Part shown: positions 42,147-50,825 of the stretch, one piece after another
How the letters are laid out: each line of letters opens with the position of its first letter
How positions within the stretch are numbered: the first letter of the stretch is position 1
NCBI RefSeq assembly: GCF_030323145.1
Contig: NZ_CP100470.1
Location: 5,001,001 to 5,065,000 of the forward strand
Length of the DNA: 64,000 bases
Source: Mesorhizobium sp. C432A
Lineage (GTDB): Bacteria > Pseudomonadota > Alphaproteobacteria > Rhizobiales > Rhizobiaceae
Direction: 5' to 3'
The notes under the pieces: generated by a model
Databases searched by the model: none
What the model was told of the DNA's origin: nothing
The model's input: only the letters and a program-made list of their open reading frames with translations
Program-made: the position numbers and the translations under genes

Positions 42147-42322
42147 AATCTCCCCCCTCGTGGGGGAGATGGCCGGCAGGGGGGCCGCTGTCCCGCCAAC
42201 GCACCGGCCAGTGTCAGCCACGTTTATCCCGCGATTCTTGTCAGAAAACAGATCGAGAGGCCGCGATCCTTCGCGCCCCCCTCTGCCCTGCCGGGCATCT
42301 CCCCCACTTGGGGGGAGATTGG
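42147..42322. repeat. RIME-like palindromic mosaic element
   Basis: Starts AATCTCCCCCCTCGTGGGGG and ends CCCCCACTTGGGGGGAGATT. The inner inverted pair is GATGGCCGGCAGG and CCTGCCGGGCATC. It lies between the IS256-family element and the 3' end of the PDZ protein gene. Confidence 0.75.
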
Positions 42323-42325
42323 CCT

Positions 42326-43237
42326 TCACTGCAGATGCGGTTTCTTCAAAAAGCTGTTTCGGTCGGCGGATTTCACTCGCAGCCAAGTCTCACGACCGTC
42401 ACGCACGACCCTGAGAGGAATCTCCGAACCCGCCGGATTCTGCCATAGCTTGCGGTAGAAATCGGCGAGACCGTCGACCTCGCCATCGCGCACGTCGGAG
42501 ATGATGTCGCCCTGGCGCAGGCCGGCCTTGGCGGCGGGGCCGCCTTCGGCGACGCTCATCACCACGACCGCACCGTTCGACTCGGCCGAGAAGGCGCCGA
42601 GCCATGGGCGTGGCGGCTTCGCCACCTGGCCGCGCGTCAGCAGATCGTCGAGGATCGGGGTCAGAAGGTTGATCGGCACGACCATGTTGATGTCAGCGAC
42701 CTCGCCGTTGCGGCTCATCTGCAAAAGCAGCGAACCGATGCCGAGCAGCCTGCCATCCTGGCCGATGAGTGCCGCGCCGCCCCAGGACGGGTGCGCCGGG
42801 GCAATGAAGATCGCCTCGTCAAGCAGATATTCCCAATAGCCGGCGAATTCCTGCTTGGTGACGATGTGCGCCTTGACCGAGCGGCCGGTGCCGTCGGCAA
42901 AGACCACGGGGTCGCCGATATTGGCCTTTGACGCGTCGCCCAGCGCCACCGCCGGCAGGCCGAGCGGCGCCAGCGCCTGCACCAGGCCGAAGCCTGTCTC
43001 CTGGTCATAGGCCAGCGCATGTGCCGGCACGACGCGGCCGTCCTGGTCGGTCAGCCAGACCTCCTCGGCCTCGGTGATGAGATAGCCTATGGTGAGCACC
43101 AGCCCGTCGCCGCGGATAACGACGCCGCTGCCTTCGCGGCGCGTGCCCAAGGCATTGGCCGTGAAGGCATCGTCAGGAACCATGGCGCGCACGCCAACGA
43201 CGGAGCGCAAGAGCGGGGAAACGGGATCGATCGGCAT
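42326..43237 (-). CDS. trypsin-fold/PDZ protein without a catalytic triad (pseudo-protease)
   Basis: 303 residues with the build of a DegP/HtrA-like S1C protein: a two-barrel protease fold (about 10-190; SGVVIRGDGLVLTIGYLITE, IVTKQEFAGYWEYLLDEAIF) and one PDZ domain (about 205-295; EGGPAAKAGLRQGDIISDVR). The usual TNxHVV His region reads TIGYLITEAE, the D-x-A-V Asp region reads YDQETGFGLVQ, and GNSGGP reads PSWGGAAL. His and Ser, and probably Asp, are therefore replaced. There is no signal peptide. It probably binds peptides or regulates another protease rather than cutting. Confidence 0.75.
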   Translation of the reverse strand: MPIDPVSPLLRSVVGVRAMVPDDAFTANALGTRREGSGVVIRGDGLVLTIGYLITEAEEVWLTDQDGRVVPAHALAYDQETGFGLVQALAPLGLPAVALGDASKANIGDPVVFADGTGRSVKAHIVTKQEFAGYWEYLLDEAIFIAPAHPSWGGAALIGQDGRLLGIGSLLLQMSRNGEVADINMVVPINLLTPILDDLLTRGQVAKPPRPWLGAFSAESNGAVVVMSVAEGGPAAKAGLRQGDIISDVRDGEVDGLADFYRKLWQNPAGSEIPLRVVRDGRETWLRVKSADRNSFLKKPHLQ

Positions 43238-43342
43238 GCTTTCACCCTGGCAGATATTCGTGGGCAGTATCCTCTATAGGTATGCCGCGCTGCACAGGGC
43301 GCAAGGGCTTAGGCAACAAGGCAATCATTTCAGAGGCTGGCG

Positions 43343-43498
43343 CTGCTCCTCATCCGCCTGCCGGCACCTTCTCCCCGTATAGCGACGGGGAGAAGGGAGA
43401 TGGCCGCAACATCGGCGCTCTTGGCAACGCTGGCAATTGGGGAAATCAGTAGGCGACAGCGTCCTTCTCCCCGTCACTATACGGGGAGAAGTGCCCGG
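43343..43498. repeat. RIME-like mosaic element, left part (split by IS481)
   Basis: GCTGCTCCTCATCCGCCTG, CCTTCTCCCCGTATAGCGACGG and later CCCCGTCACTATACGGGGAG, continuing after the IS at 44828 with CCGGCAGGGCGATGAGGGGC, the inverted match of its left end. The element has been cut by the IS481-family insertion. Confidence 0.7.
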
Positions 43499-44827
43499 TG
43501 TCCGAACCGGATAGATAGGTAACAGAATGGACCGATAGCATGGGTGACAGTTTTCTTGTCCGCCGGAGGACCGGCGATGGTTTGGCGAGAGACTGGCATC
43601 ATGGACGAGCGGCTACGGTTTGTTGTGGAGTGTCTTTCTGGGGATGAGACGATGGTTGCGCTTTGTGCGGCCTACGGGATCTCACGCAAGAACGGCTACA
43701 AATGGCTAGGACGCTATCGGACGTTTGGGCCTGAGGGTTTGCACGACCTGCCGCGAGCCCCGCTCAATCATGGCCGGGCGACAGCTCAGGATCTGGTTGA
43801 GCGGATTGTGGCGGCCAAGGAGCTGCATCCGCTTTGGGGTCCAAAGAAGATCGTGGCACGGCTCAGGCGCACGGCTCCCGAGTTCATGTGGCCTTCAGCC
43901 TCGACGGTCGGCGCGATCCTTGCGCGGCATGGGCTTGTCCGCGCCCGCAAGCGACCCCGCCTGCGGGCCTGCGGCAATGGACCCTGGCCACAGCCGCAAG
44001 AACCGAACGCGGTGTGGACTGGCGATCACAAGGGCTGGTTCCGGACCCGCGACGGCTGGCGTTGCGAACCCTTGACGGTGATGGATGCGTCGAGCCGCTA
44101 CCTCCTGGCGCTCGAAGCGACGGGATCGACGGCCGATAGCGAAGCCTGGCCGGTGTTCGAACGGCTGTTTGAAGAGCATGGCCTGCCGGATCGCTTCAGA
44201 AGCGACAATGGCCCGCCCTTCGCATCGGCCGGCGTCACCGGGCTGACGCCGCTTGTCGTGCGCTTCATCAAGCTCGGCATCACCTTGGAGCGGATCGCAC
44301 CCGGCAGGCCACAGCAGAACGGACGTCACGAGCGCTTTCACCTGACCATGCTGCCGATGGCCGAGGCACCGGAAGCCGACCGAACGGCACAGGGCCAGGC
44401 CTTCGAGACCTTCCGCCAAAGCTACAATGAGGAACGTCCCCATGAGGCGCTGGGCATGGATACGCCCGCCCAGCACTACCGGTCCTCACAGCGCGCCATG
44501 CCCAGGACACCACCCGAGCCCGTCTATCCGGCCGAGGCCTCGGTCCGCCGCGTGCGCCACAATGGCGAGATCCGATGGAATGGCGGCTTCATATATGTCT
44601 CGCAAGCGCTGGCGGGCGAACCGGTCGCTGCGTTGGAGACCGAAGACGGACAATGGACACTCTCATTCCATGCCCACCCGCTCGGCATCATCGACACACG
44701 GCACATGAAGCTTGCCCGCCGCAGCGCCGCGCCAACCAATCCGCTTGGCGCTGCGGCGGACGCATAGGGGGAGAGAAGTGTCACCTATGTATCCGGTTCA
44801 AAGTGTTACCCATCTATCGGCTGGACA
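43499..44827 (+). mobile_element. IS481-family insertion sequence
   Basis: A 1329-bp element beginning TGTCC and ending GGACA. The left end carries CCGGATAGATAGGTAACA. The right end read inwards carries CCGATAGATGGGTAACA, so the ends are imperfect inverted repeats. It is flanked by CCGG on both sides (43495-43498 and 44828-44831), a probable 4-bp duplication. It is inserted inside a RIME-like repeat. The transposase is intact. Confidence 0.8.
43577..44767 (+). CDS. IS481-family transposase
   Basis: 396 residues from ATG 43577 (GGAGGA upstream). An N-terminal helix-turn-helix (ETMVALCAAYGISRKNGYKW) is followed by a retroviral-integrase-type core with AVWTGDHKGWFRTRDG (first Asp), DRFRSDNGPPFAS (second Asp) and PQQNGRHERFHLTM (Glu). 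A C-terminal GEIRWNGGFIYVSQALAGE domain is typical of this family. All catalytic residues are present. Confidence 0.93.
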   Translation: MVWRETGIMDERLRFVVECLSGDETMVALCAAYGISRKNGYKWLGRYRTFGPEGLHDLPRAPLNHGRATAQDLVERIVAAKELHPLWGPKKIVARLRRTAPEFMWPSASTVGAILARHGLVRARKRPRLRACGNGPWPQPQEPNAVWTGDHKGWFRTRDGWRCEPLTVMDASSRYLLALEATGSTADSEAWPVFERLFEEHGLPDRFRSDNGPPFASAGVTGLTPLVVRFIKLGITLERIAPGRPQQNGRHERFHLTMLPMAEAPEADRTAQGQAFETFRQSYNEERPHEALGMDTPAQHYRSSQRAMPRTPPEPVYPAEASVRRVRHNGEIRWNGGFIYVSQALAGEPVAALETEDGQWTLSFHAHPLGIIDTRHMKLARRSAAPTNPLGAAADA

Positions 44828-44850
44828 CCGGCAGGGCGATGAGGGGCGGC
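44828..44850. repeat. RIME-like mosaic element, right remnant
   Basis: CCGGCAGGGCGATGAGGGGC and the following GGC form the right end of the RIME-like copy whose left part is at 43343-43498. Confidence 0.6.
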
Positions 44851-44866
44851 GCCGACATCGATAATA

Positions 44867-44906
44867 GTTCAACACAAGTTGAACCTTTCTGAATTGCACC
44901 TATGTG
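44867..44906 (+). promoter_or_regulatory. promoter with overlapping inverted-repeat operator before the GST gene
   Basis: GTTCAAC (44867-44873), 4 bases, GTTGAAC (44878-44884), a perfect 7-bp inverted repeat. The right arm overlaps a possible -35 box TTGAAC (44879-44884), with TATGTG as -10 at 44901-44906 after 16 bases. This is a typical place for a MarR- or HxlR-like repressor, though no such gene is adjacent. Confidence 0.45.
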
Positions 44907-44996
44907 TTCCCGTATCTAGGTTCCGCCGACTTTTCCGCCATCAGTCTCGCGCCGTCGCGCAAGTCGTTTCGCCCGCCAAACCAAGGAATTTCCCGC

Positions 44997-45866
44997 ATGA
45001 CCGAATACACCCCGCCGAAAGTCTGGAGCTGGAAGAAAGCCAATGGCGGTACGTTCGCCAGCATCAACCGGCCTATTGCCGGTCCGACGCATGACAAGGT
45101 GCTGCCGGTCGGCAAGCATCCGCTGCAGCTCTATTCGCTGGCGACGCCGAATGGGGTCAAAGTGACTGTCATGCTGGAGGAGCTTCTGGCGCTCGGCCAC
45201 AAGGGCGCCGAATACGACGCCTGGCTGATCCGCATCAACGATGGCGACCAGTTCGGCTCGGGCTTTGTCGAGGTCAACCCCAACTCCAAGATCCCGGCGC
45301 TGCTCGACCGCAGCGGCAAGACGCCTGTCCGCGTCTTCGAGTCCGGCTCGATCCTGCTTTATCTCGCGGAAAAGTTCGGCGAGTTCCTGCCGACCGAACA
45401 GCCGGCGCGCGCGGAAACCTTGTCCTGGCTGTTCTGGCAGATGGGTTCGGCGCCCTATCTCGGCGGCGGCTTCGGCCATTTCTACGCCTATGCGCCCGAA
45501 AAAATCGAATACGCCATCGACCGCTTCGCCATGGAGACCAAGCGCCAGCTCGACGTGCTCGACCGGCGGCTGGCGGAGACTGAATATCTCGGCGGCGCCT
45601 TCTATTCGATCGCCGACATGGCGGTATGGCCCTGGTATGGCGGCCTTGCGCTCGGCCGCATGTACAATGATTCCGCCGAATTCCTGTCGGTGCAGGACTA
45701 CGAGCACGTACAACGCTGGGCCAAGGCGATCGACGCCCGCCCGACGGTGCAGCGCGGCCGCATGGTCAACCGCGCCTTCGGCGACCCGGCCATGCAACTG
45801 CACGAGCGCCACGACGCCAGCGATTTCGAGACGAAGACGCAGGATAAATTGGTGGTGGCGGAGTGA
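44997..45866 (+). CDS. yghU: YghU-type glutathione S-transferase / disulfide-bond oxidoreductase
   Basis: 289 residues from ATG 44997 (AAGGAATTTCCC upstream). The thioredoxin-like N-terminal domain (about 45-130) has LYSLATPNGVKVTVMLEELL, with the T-P-N active-site region of the YghU/YfcG group. FVEVNPNSKIPALLDRSGKT and VFESGSILLYLAEKFG form the glutathione-binding ESGS motif. The helical C-terminal domain has GGFGHFYAYAPEKIEYAIDR. These enzymes use glutathione to reduce disulfides or peroxides. A likely repressor-controlled promoter lies just upstream. Confidence 0.88.
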   Translation: MTEYTPPKVWSWKKANGGTFASINRPIAGPTHDKVLPVGKHPLQLYSLATPNGVKVTVMLEELLALGHKGAEYDAWLIRINDGDQFGSGFVEVNPNSKIPALLDRSGKTPVRVFESGSILLYLAEKFGEFLPTEQPARAETLSWLFWQMGSAPYLGGGFGHFYAYAPEKIEYAIDRFAMETKRQLDVLDRRLAETEYLGGAFYSIADMAVWPWYGGLALGRMYNDSAEFLSVQDYEHVQRWAKAIDARPTVQRGRMVNRAFGDPAMQLHERHDASDFETKTQDKLVVAE

Positions 45867-45867
45867 G

Positions 45868-46022
45868 CTAATCTCCCCCCTTGAGGGGGAGATGGCCGGC
45901 AGGCCAGAGGGGGTCGGCTCGACTGGGCGCGACCTCCTGCGACTGATGAAGGTTAGCGCTCCACGCGCGGCGACCCCCTCTGTCGCCTTCGGCGACATCT
46001 CCCCCTCGAGGGGGGAGATTAG
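45868..46022. repeat. RIME-like palindromic mosaic element
   Basis: CTAATCTCCCCCCTTGAGGG at the left and CCCTCGAGGGGGGAGATTAG at the right as long inverted ends, with an inner GGCAGGCCAGAGGGGGTCGG and CCCCCTCTGTCGCCTTCGGC. It fills exactly the gap between two convergent genes (GST and aminotransferase) and could serve as a two-way terminator. Confidence 0.8.
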
Positions 46023-47224
46023 CCCATCAATTTCGCCAGCCTCGGCACGCCTTCACCCACGGCGCGTTCATCTGCGAGCGTAAAGCTCATCCGCATCGTG
46101 TTGCGGCCCGAACCGTCGGCGTAGAATGCGTTGCCCGGCACGAACGCCACGCGGGCTTCCTTGACCGAGCGGGCGAGCAGCGCGGTGGCATCCGAACCCT
46201 CAGGCAACGTCAGCCAGACGAACATGCCGCCTTCCGGTCGGCTCCAGCTGACGCCATCCGGCATTTCCGCTTCGAGTGCCGCAAGCAAGCCGTCGCGGCG
46301 CTGGCGATAGGCGCCGATCAGCTTTTCCACCTGGCCGTCATACACGGCCTCGGAGACGCGGTGCATGACCAGCTGGTTGATCGACGGGCTGTGCAGGTCC
46401 GACGCCTGCTTCATCAGCACCAGCCGCTCGACGACGCGGCGCGGCGCGCAGACCCAGCCGACGCGCATGCCCGGTGACAGGATTTTCGAGAACGAGCCGC
46501 AATAGAGCGTGCGGGCGTTTTCGATGCCGCCGGAGCGTTCGCAGTCGAGCGCCAGGATCGGCGGCTGGCCCTCGCCGTCATAGCGCAGCGCGCGATAGGC
46601 GGCGTCCTCGATGATAGCAATGTCGAGCTCGTCGGCGAGGTCAAGCACCGCCTCGCGCTGCTGGCGGTTCAGCGTCTCGCCGGTCGGGTTGGCGAAATCG
46701 GGCACCAGATAGGCGAATTTCACCTTGCCGCCTGCAGCGGCAGCAGCGGCCTGGTAGGCGGCAGGCGTCATGTTGCCGCCGTCCGGCGTCAGCCGGTCGT
46801 AGCGCGGTTCGTAGGCGTTGAAGGCCTGCAGCGCGCCGAGATAGGTCGGCCATGTTACCAGTGCTGTGTCGCCGGGCGACAGGAAAAGCTTGCCGAGATA
46901 ATCCAGCGCCTGCTGCGAGCCGGAGGTGATGAAGATGTTGTGCTCGTCGCAGGCAATGCCGAGCTTGCCCATCTGGCCGGCCAGCCATTTTCTGAGCGGC
47001 AGATAGCCTTCGGAGACCTGATACTGAAGTGCTGCGCTCGCCTCCGCACCGCCCAGCACCGAGGCATAGGCATCGGCGATCGCCTGGGCCGGAAACAAGG
47101 CCGGATCGGGGATGCCGCCGGCAAAGGAGATGATGTCGGGCTGGTCGAGCAGTTTGAGCAGCTCGCGGATTTCCGACGCCTTCATGCGCGAGGCGCGCGA
47201 CGCCAACAGGTCCATCAAACTCAC
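46019..47224 (-). CDS. PLP-dependent class I/II aminotransferase
   Basis: 401 residues of fold-type I: IISFAGGIPDPALFPAQAI, FITSGSQQALDYLGKLFLSP, YLVPDFANPTGETLNRQQRE, EDAAYRALRYDGEGQPPI and the PLP-lysine site YCGSFSKILSPGMRVGW (Lys in SFSKILSPG). The C-terminal part has RPEGGMFVWLTLPEG and RMSFT. This group includes 2-aminoadipate and aromatic/branched-chain aminotransferases and the catalytic part of MocR proteins. There is no DNA-binding domain here. The amino acid substrate is uncertain. Confidence 0.85.
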   Translation of the reverse strand: MSLMDLLASRASRMKASEIRELLKLLDQPDIISFAGGIPDPALFPAQAIADAYASVLGGAEASAALQYQVSEGYLPLRKWLAGQMGKLGIACDEHNIFITSGSQQALDYLGKLFLSPGDTALVTWPTYLGALQAFNAYEPRYDRLTPDGGNMTPAAYQAAAAAAGGKVKFAYLVPDFANPTGETLNRQQREAVLDLADELDIAIIEDAAYRALRYDGEGQPPILALDCERSGGIENARTLYCGSFSKILSPGMRVGWVCAPRRVVERLVLMKQASDLHSPSINQLVMHRVSEAVYDGQVEKLIGAYRQRRDGLLAALEAEMPDGVSWSRPEGGMFVWLTLPEGSDATALLARSVKEARVAFVPGNAFYADGSGRNTMRMSFTLADERAVGEGVPRLAKLMG

Positions 47225-47484
47225 GAGCCCACCTCCCGGGATACGGCATCTGGTCCAGCATGACCGTTCTGGCCATGCGATTTAGGTCAATCTGACTGAC
47301 CTATTATCAGGCTCCCTCACCCGCTGGAATAGCCAAACCCTCATTCCGCGTGGCCCAGACGAAAAAGCAAACACATTTCTGCCCTGGACAGGGAAAATTG
47401 TTGCGCGCCGAGGGGCGCGGATGCAACCTCATTCCGAGCGGACCGGCATAAAAAGAAAAGCGGTCTCAACAAGGGGGGGTTAAA

Positions 47485-48225
47485 ATGACGCTTGAGCTCA
47501 TCGGGGCCGGATTCGGCCGCACCGGCACATGGTCGACCTTTGCCGCGCTGAACAGGCTGGGCCTTCCCAGCTATCACATGCAGGAAGTCATCCTCAACAA
47601 GGCCAACAAGGGCCATCTCGACTTCTGGCGCAAGGTGGCCAACAGCCCGCCCGGCAGCCAGCACGACTGGACCAGAGTCTTTGCCAATTACAAGGCGACG
47701 GTCGACAATCCGGGATGCTGCGTGTGGCGCGAATTGATGGCCGCCTATCCCGACGCCAAGGTGCTGCTCACCCTGCATCCGCGCGGCGCCGAGGCCTGGT
47801 ACGACAGCACCATCGACACCATCCACTTCACCGAGACATTGTGGCAGTTCAAGGTGCTGGAATGGCTGACGCCGTTCGGCCGCAAATTCGGCGACATGTC
47901 GCACAGGCTGATCTGGGGCCGCACGCTTGCCGGCGTGATGGACGACCGCGCCAAGGCGGTGGCGCGCTACAACGCCTATACCGAGGAGGTGATAGCGGCC
48001 GTGCCGCCGGAGAAGCTTCTGGTGTTCAAGGTCAGCGATGGCTGGGCGCCGCTCTGCGGCTTCCTCGGCGTGGCGCTGCCCAACGAGCCTTTCCCCAACC
48101 TCAACGACCGCGAAAGCGTGAAGAAGATCATCCGCGACATCATCAAGGGCAGCTACATCATGCTGGGGCTGTCGGTGGCGGCGGTGCTTGCGGCGGTCGC
48201 GGCGCTGTGGTGGTGGCTGGGGTAG
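47485..48225 (+). CDS. sulfotransferase-family protein with a C-terminal membrane anchor
   Basis: 246 residues. It starts ELIGAGFGRTGTWSTFAALN, a P-loop-like 5' phosphosulfate-binding site with a GxGRTGT variant. HPRGAEAWYDSTIDTIHF follows, where the 3' phosphate-binding Arg/Ser is expected, and FPNLNDRESVKKIIRD near the end. The last 25 residues, IMLGLSVAAVLAAVAALWWW, form a transmembrane helix. It resembles the small sulfotransferase family found in animals, plants and some bacteria. The acceptor is unknown. AGGGGGGGTT precedes ATG 47485. Confidence 0.75.
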   Translation: MTLELIGAGFGRTGTWSTFAALNRLGLPSYHMQEVILNKANKGHLDFWRKVANSPPGSQHDWTRVFANYKATVDNPGCCVWRELMAAYPDAKVLLTLHPRGAEAWYDSTIDTIHFTETLWQFKVLEWLTPFGRKFGDMSHRLIWGRTLAGVMDDRAKAVARYNAYTEEVIAAVPPEKLLVFKVSDGWAPLCGFLGVALPNEPFPNLNDRESVKKIIRDIIKGSYIMLGLSVAAVLAAVAALWWWLG

Positions 48226-48247
48226 CCGCCGGACCGTCAGAATATTG

Positions 48248-48436
48248 CTACTTGCGCGTGATCCAGCCGAGCAGATCCGGCTCGACGTCTTCGTGGTCGG
48301 TCAGGTCGCGAACCAGGGAGGCGGCGAGCGCGCGCCACCGCTTTTCCGGGACATTGTCTTCCATCACCGATTTGATGAAGGCGGCGCGCAGGATGGCGCA
48401 ATCGAAGGCGGATACATCGAAAAGCAGTTCTGCCAT
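48248..48436 (-). CDS. small hypothetical protein
   Basis: 62 residues, acidic and helical: ELLFDVSAFDCAILRAAFIK, EKRWRALAASLVRDLTDHED. I recognise no family. It is convergent with the sulfotransferase gene. Coding character is reasonable but there is no independent support. Confidence 0.4.
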   Translation of the reverse strand: MAELLFDVSAFDCAILRAAFIKSVMEDNVPEKRWRALAASLVRDLTDHEDVEPDLLGWITRK

Positions 48437-48720
48437 TTCGGTTTTCCCCGTTCACATCGGGCGCGCGAGCCTGTCGAAGTCTCAGGCGCCAGCGCCCCAT
48501 ACAATGGTCGACGACAGCGGATTCATACTCTTGCCGAACCAAGGTTCAACACAATTCGATTGTACGGTTTTTACCAAGCGATTGCGGTTCGTTGCCCGCT
48601 TTTGCGCCGATGCTAGATTTGCCGGGCGGCCTCTCCCCAGATGGCCGCAAATGGCCGGCGCGGCTCTGGCAACATGCTTTCACCGGCATTCGCGTCGGCC
48701 ATTTCCAGCCCGTGCCAGGC

Positions 48721-49425
48721 TCAGCCCAGCAGCCGTTCGTATTCGGCCTCGGCCTGGCCGTAGAAACCATCGGCGACGGCGATCAGGCCATCCCGGTCGC
48801 GAATGACGATCTCGCCGCGCCGCGACCGGATCAGGCCGCGCCCTTCCAGGATCTGCAGGCCGATGGTGACGCCCGGACGCCTGACGCCGAGCATGACGGA
48901 CAGGAACTCATGCGTGATCTGGATCTGATGGCCGACCACCCTGTCGTCACACATCAGGAGCCATCGGGCCAGCCGATCCTCGAGCTTGGCGCGGGCATTG
49001 CTCAGCGCAGTGGATTTGGTCTGGCCGTGCAGATAATGGGCATAGCGCAGCAGGAAGGCGCGAAGCGTCGGGCTTTTCTGCAACGCTGCCTTGAACGGCT
49101 CGGAATCGATGCACACCGCCTCGCCCGGCATTTGCATGTAGCAATCATGGGGCGCCCAGTCGGCGCCCATCACCAGAGCGGAGCCCGACATGCCTTCGTG
49201 GCCGATGATGCCGACCTCGGTGTCCAGGCCCGGCCGGTTCCTCGCCACCACCGAGGCCAGGCCGCTTTCCAGGAAGCATACCGAGGCGACCGGCTCGCCC
49301 GCCATTTCGAGCGGGGCTTTGAGATCGAGCACACGATGGTGCAAATGCGGCGCAAGCAGTGCGAAGTCGGCCGGGTTCATGCGGCGCAAAAGGCCGCTTT
49401 TCTCCTTGCTGACCGACTGGTCCAT
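48721..49425 (-). CDS. Crp/Fnr-family transcriptional regulator
   Basis: 234 residues from ATG 49425 (MDQSVSKEKSGLLRRMNPAD). A sensor barrel (about 20-130; HHRVLDLKAPLEMAGEPVAS, TEVGIIGHEGMSGSALVMGA) and winged helix (about 150-215; QITHEFLSVMLGVRRPGVTI). The HEFLS...RRPGVT helix is typical of a large Rhizobiales/Bradyrhizobium Crp subgroup. There is no Fnr iron-sulfur Cys set. The ligand and targets are unknown. Confidence 0.82.
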   Translation of the reverse strand: MDQSVSKEKSGLLRRMNPADFALLAPHLHHRVLDLKAPLEMAGEPVASVCFLESGLASVVARNRPGLDTEVGIIGHEGMSGSALVMGADWAPHDCYMQMPGEAVCIDSEPFKAALQKSPTLRAFLLRYAHYLHGQTKSTALSNARAKLEDRLARWLLMCDDRVVGHQIQITHEFLSVMLGVRRPGVTIGLQILEGRGLIRSRRGEIVIRDRDGLIAVADGFYGQAEAEYERLLG

Positions 49426-49594
49426 CGCTCTCTCCCCAAGGGCAAGAGCACATGTCATCTCCCAGCCGTCGGCGCCCTGCCCAAATGCAAACGGTCATTG
49501 GACGATAGCTGACTCGGATTCAGCCATTGTACTTCGTACAAAACCGACAAATCAGGGGCGACGCCCCATGGATCAATCCAGCAGCTTTCCTGGA

Positions 49595-49768
49595 TCAGCG
49601 CTTCGGGCGGTCAGCCGCAACCATGCGCGCTTCGCGCACGATGGACGAGCGATCGTTGCCGATCAGCGATGCGATCTCTTGTATCTGCTGCTCGGAGGCC
49701 CCGGTTTCCCGCGCCAAGGCCGCGAGCGCCTCGGCGCTCAGACCGGACTGTCTCGGTTGCTCCGCCAT
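49595..49768 (-). CDS. small helical hypothetical protein
   Basis: 57 residues from ATG 49768 (GGAGCC close upstream): LSAEALAALARETGASEQQI, QEIASLIGNDRSSIVREARM. The helix-turn-helix-like pattern could be a small DNA-binding protein, but the family is not recognised. The frame is open further upstream. Confidence 0.4.
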   Translation of the reverse strand: MAEQPRQSGLSAEALAALARETGASEQQIQEIASLIGNDRSSIVREARMVAADRPKR

Positions 49769-49908
49769 GGCTCCAATGCCTCCTGTCGGGGCAGGAGTGC
49801 GATGGTCGCTCCCAAGCGTCAGCGCCCATTGATGTGGCCGACGATGCTGCACTGTACGCTTCCGAACAATCGATGGCGAGCGATATATTAGCGACGCTGG
49901 ATGCGGCC

Positions 49909-50064
49909 CTAGAACGGCAGCCTTATCTCATCGATCGACCTCGACTCCGTCCAGCCAATGTCCTTCTGGATCTCCGTCGGCAGCGCGTTCAGTGCGCGCA
50001 CGGTCTTCCTGTGCTTGCTGGCGCGCGCCAGGGCAGCACGAATTCTGCTGAGACTTTCAAACAT
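49909..50064 (-). CDS. DUF1127-like small basic protein
   Basis: 51 residues from ATG 50064 with GGAGG 7 bases upstream. The core SKHRKTVRALNALPTEIQKD followed by IGWTES matches DUF1127, whose members have a basic helix then the L-x-D-I-G end. In related bacteria DUF1127 proteins bind RNA and influence sRNA turnover and phosphate or carbon metabolism. It stands alone. Confidence 0.65.
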   Translation of the reverse strand: MFESLSRIRAALARASKHRKTVRALNALPTEIQKDIGWTESRSIDEIRLPF

Positions 50065-50180
50065 CGGTTACCTCCATGCAGCAGCAGAGCGCTGCCTTAG
50101 GCCCGCTCTTGCGCCGCCTCTGTAACCGATCGATTGCGCGGCAACGGTGAAGCGCTTCACAAACCGATGCCGCCCAGAAA

Positions 50181-50194
50181 CATTTGTATACAAA
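50181..50194. promoter_or_regulatory. perfect 14-bp palindrome ATTTGTATACAAAT
   Basis: The sequence equals its own complement and contains TTGTATACAA, the form often bound by GntR-type (FadR/FCD group) repressors. It lies about 120 bases upstream of the DUF1127-like gene (minus strand). No GntR gene is in the window. Confidence 0.4.
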
Positions 50195-50322
50195 TTAGTT
50201 GCGTTCCCGCGGTGGCGTGATCCGACCTATGGCAGGGCGATCGCATATGGCGCTCCCTCGGGTTCGGCGACCCACCTTCCCTTCGTCGGCGCAAGGCGAT
50301 CACATATGAGTTCTTACGAAGA

Positions 50323-50466
50323 GGACCCCCACCCTAACCCTCCCCACAAGGGGGAGGGAACGCTGCCGCAAGCCACCCTTTCTGGCGTGGAACCCAGGCG
50401 ATTTGCGGCGATCAGCGCCTACCAAGTCTCCCTCCCCCTTGTGGGGAGGGATTAAGGGTGGGGGTA
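50323..50466. repeat. RIME-like palindromic mosaic element
   Basis: Left end GACCCCCACCCTAACCCTCC with CCCCACAAGGGGGAGGG. Right end CCCTCCCCCTTGTGGGGAGG, then GGGTGGGGGTA. It is closest to the copy at 35085-35195. Confidence 0.75.
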
Positions 50467-50825
50467 TTCGTAGAGCGCAAACCTGTCATATTCGATTGCC
50501 CCGCTCCGCGGACGGAGAGGAAATGCCAATCACCGAGGTCGCGGCCTTGATGGGCCTGGGTTTCCTCTCCCCATGGACATGGGGGAGGTGGCCGCGGCGG
50601 ACGGAGTGGGGCTGGCGCCGCCTTATGCGATTGCCCTGCCCTCCTCCGCGCCATCGCCGGCATCCTCGTCCGCCGCCTCGGCTATGGACGAATCCCATCA
50701 TGCGCAATAAGGATGGGGTCTGCCGTGGCGCTTTCGCGCCGAGGCAGGCGACGTTCGATCAATGACGCTGCGCCGGGCGCCTTTTACGCCGCCCAGCAAA
50801 AGTGTCGATACCGGGGGATCTGGTC

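Larger units (their letters stand above)
50065..50825. other. intergenic stretch with palindrome and RIME copy
   Basis: About 760 bases with no convincing gene. It holds the perfect palindrome 50181-50194 and a RIME-like element 50323-50466. The part 50500-50760 looks like degenerate, G+C-rich filler with scraps of open frames only. Confidence 0.5.

Noticed and set aside
50470..50760. Possible small genes near 50500
   Set aside because: Open frames are short, Pro/Arg/Trp-rich and without start signals; the sequence resembles degenerate repeat edges.
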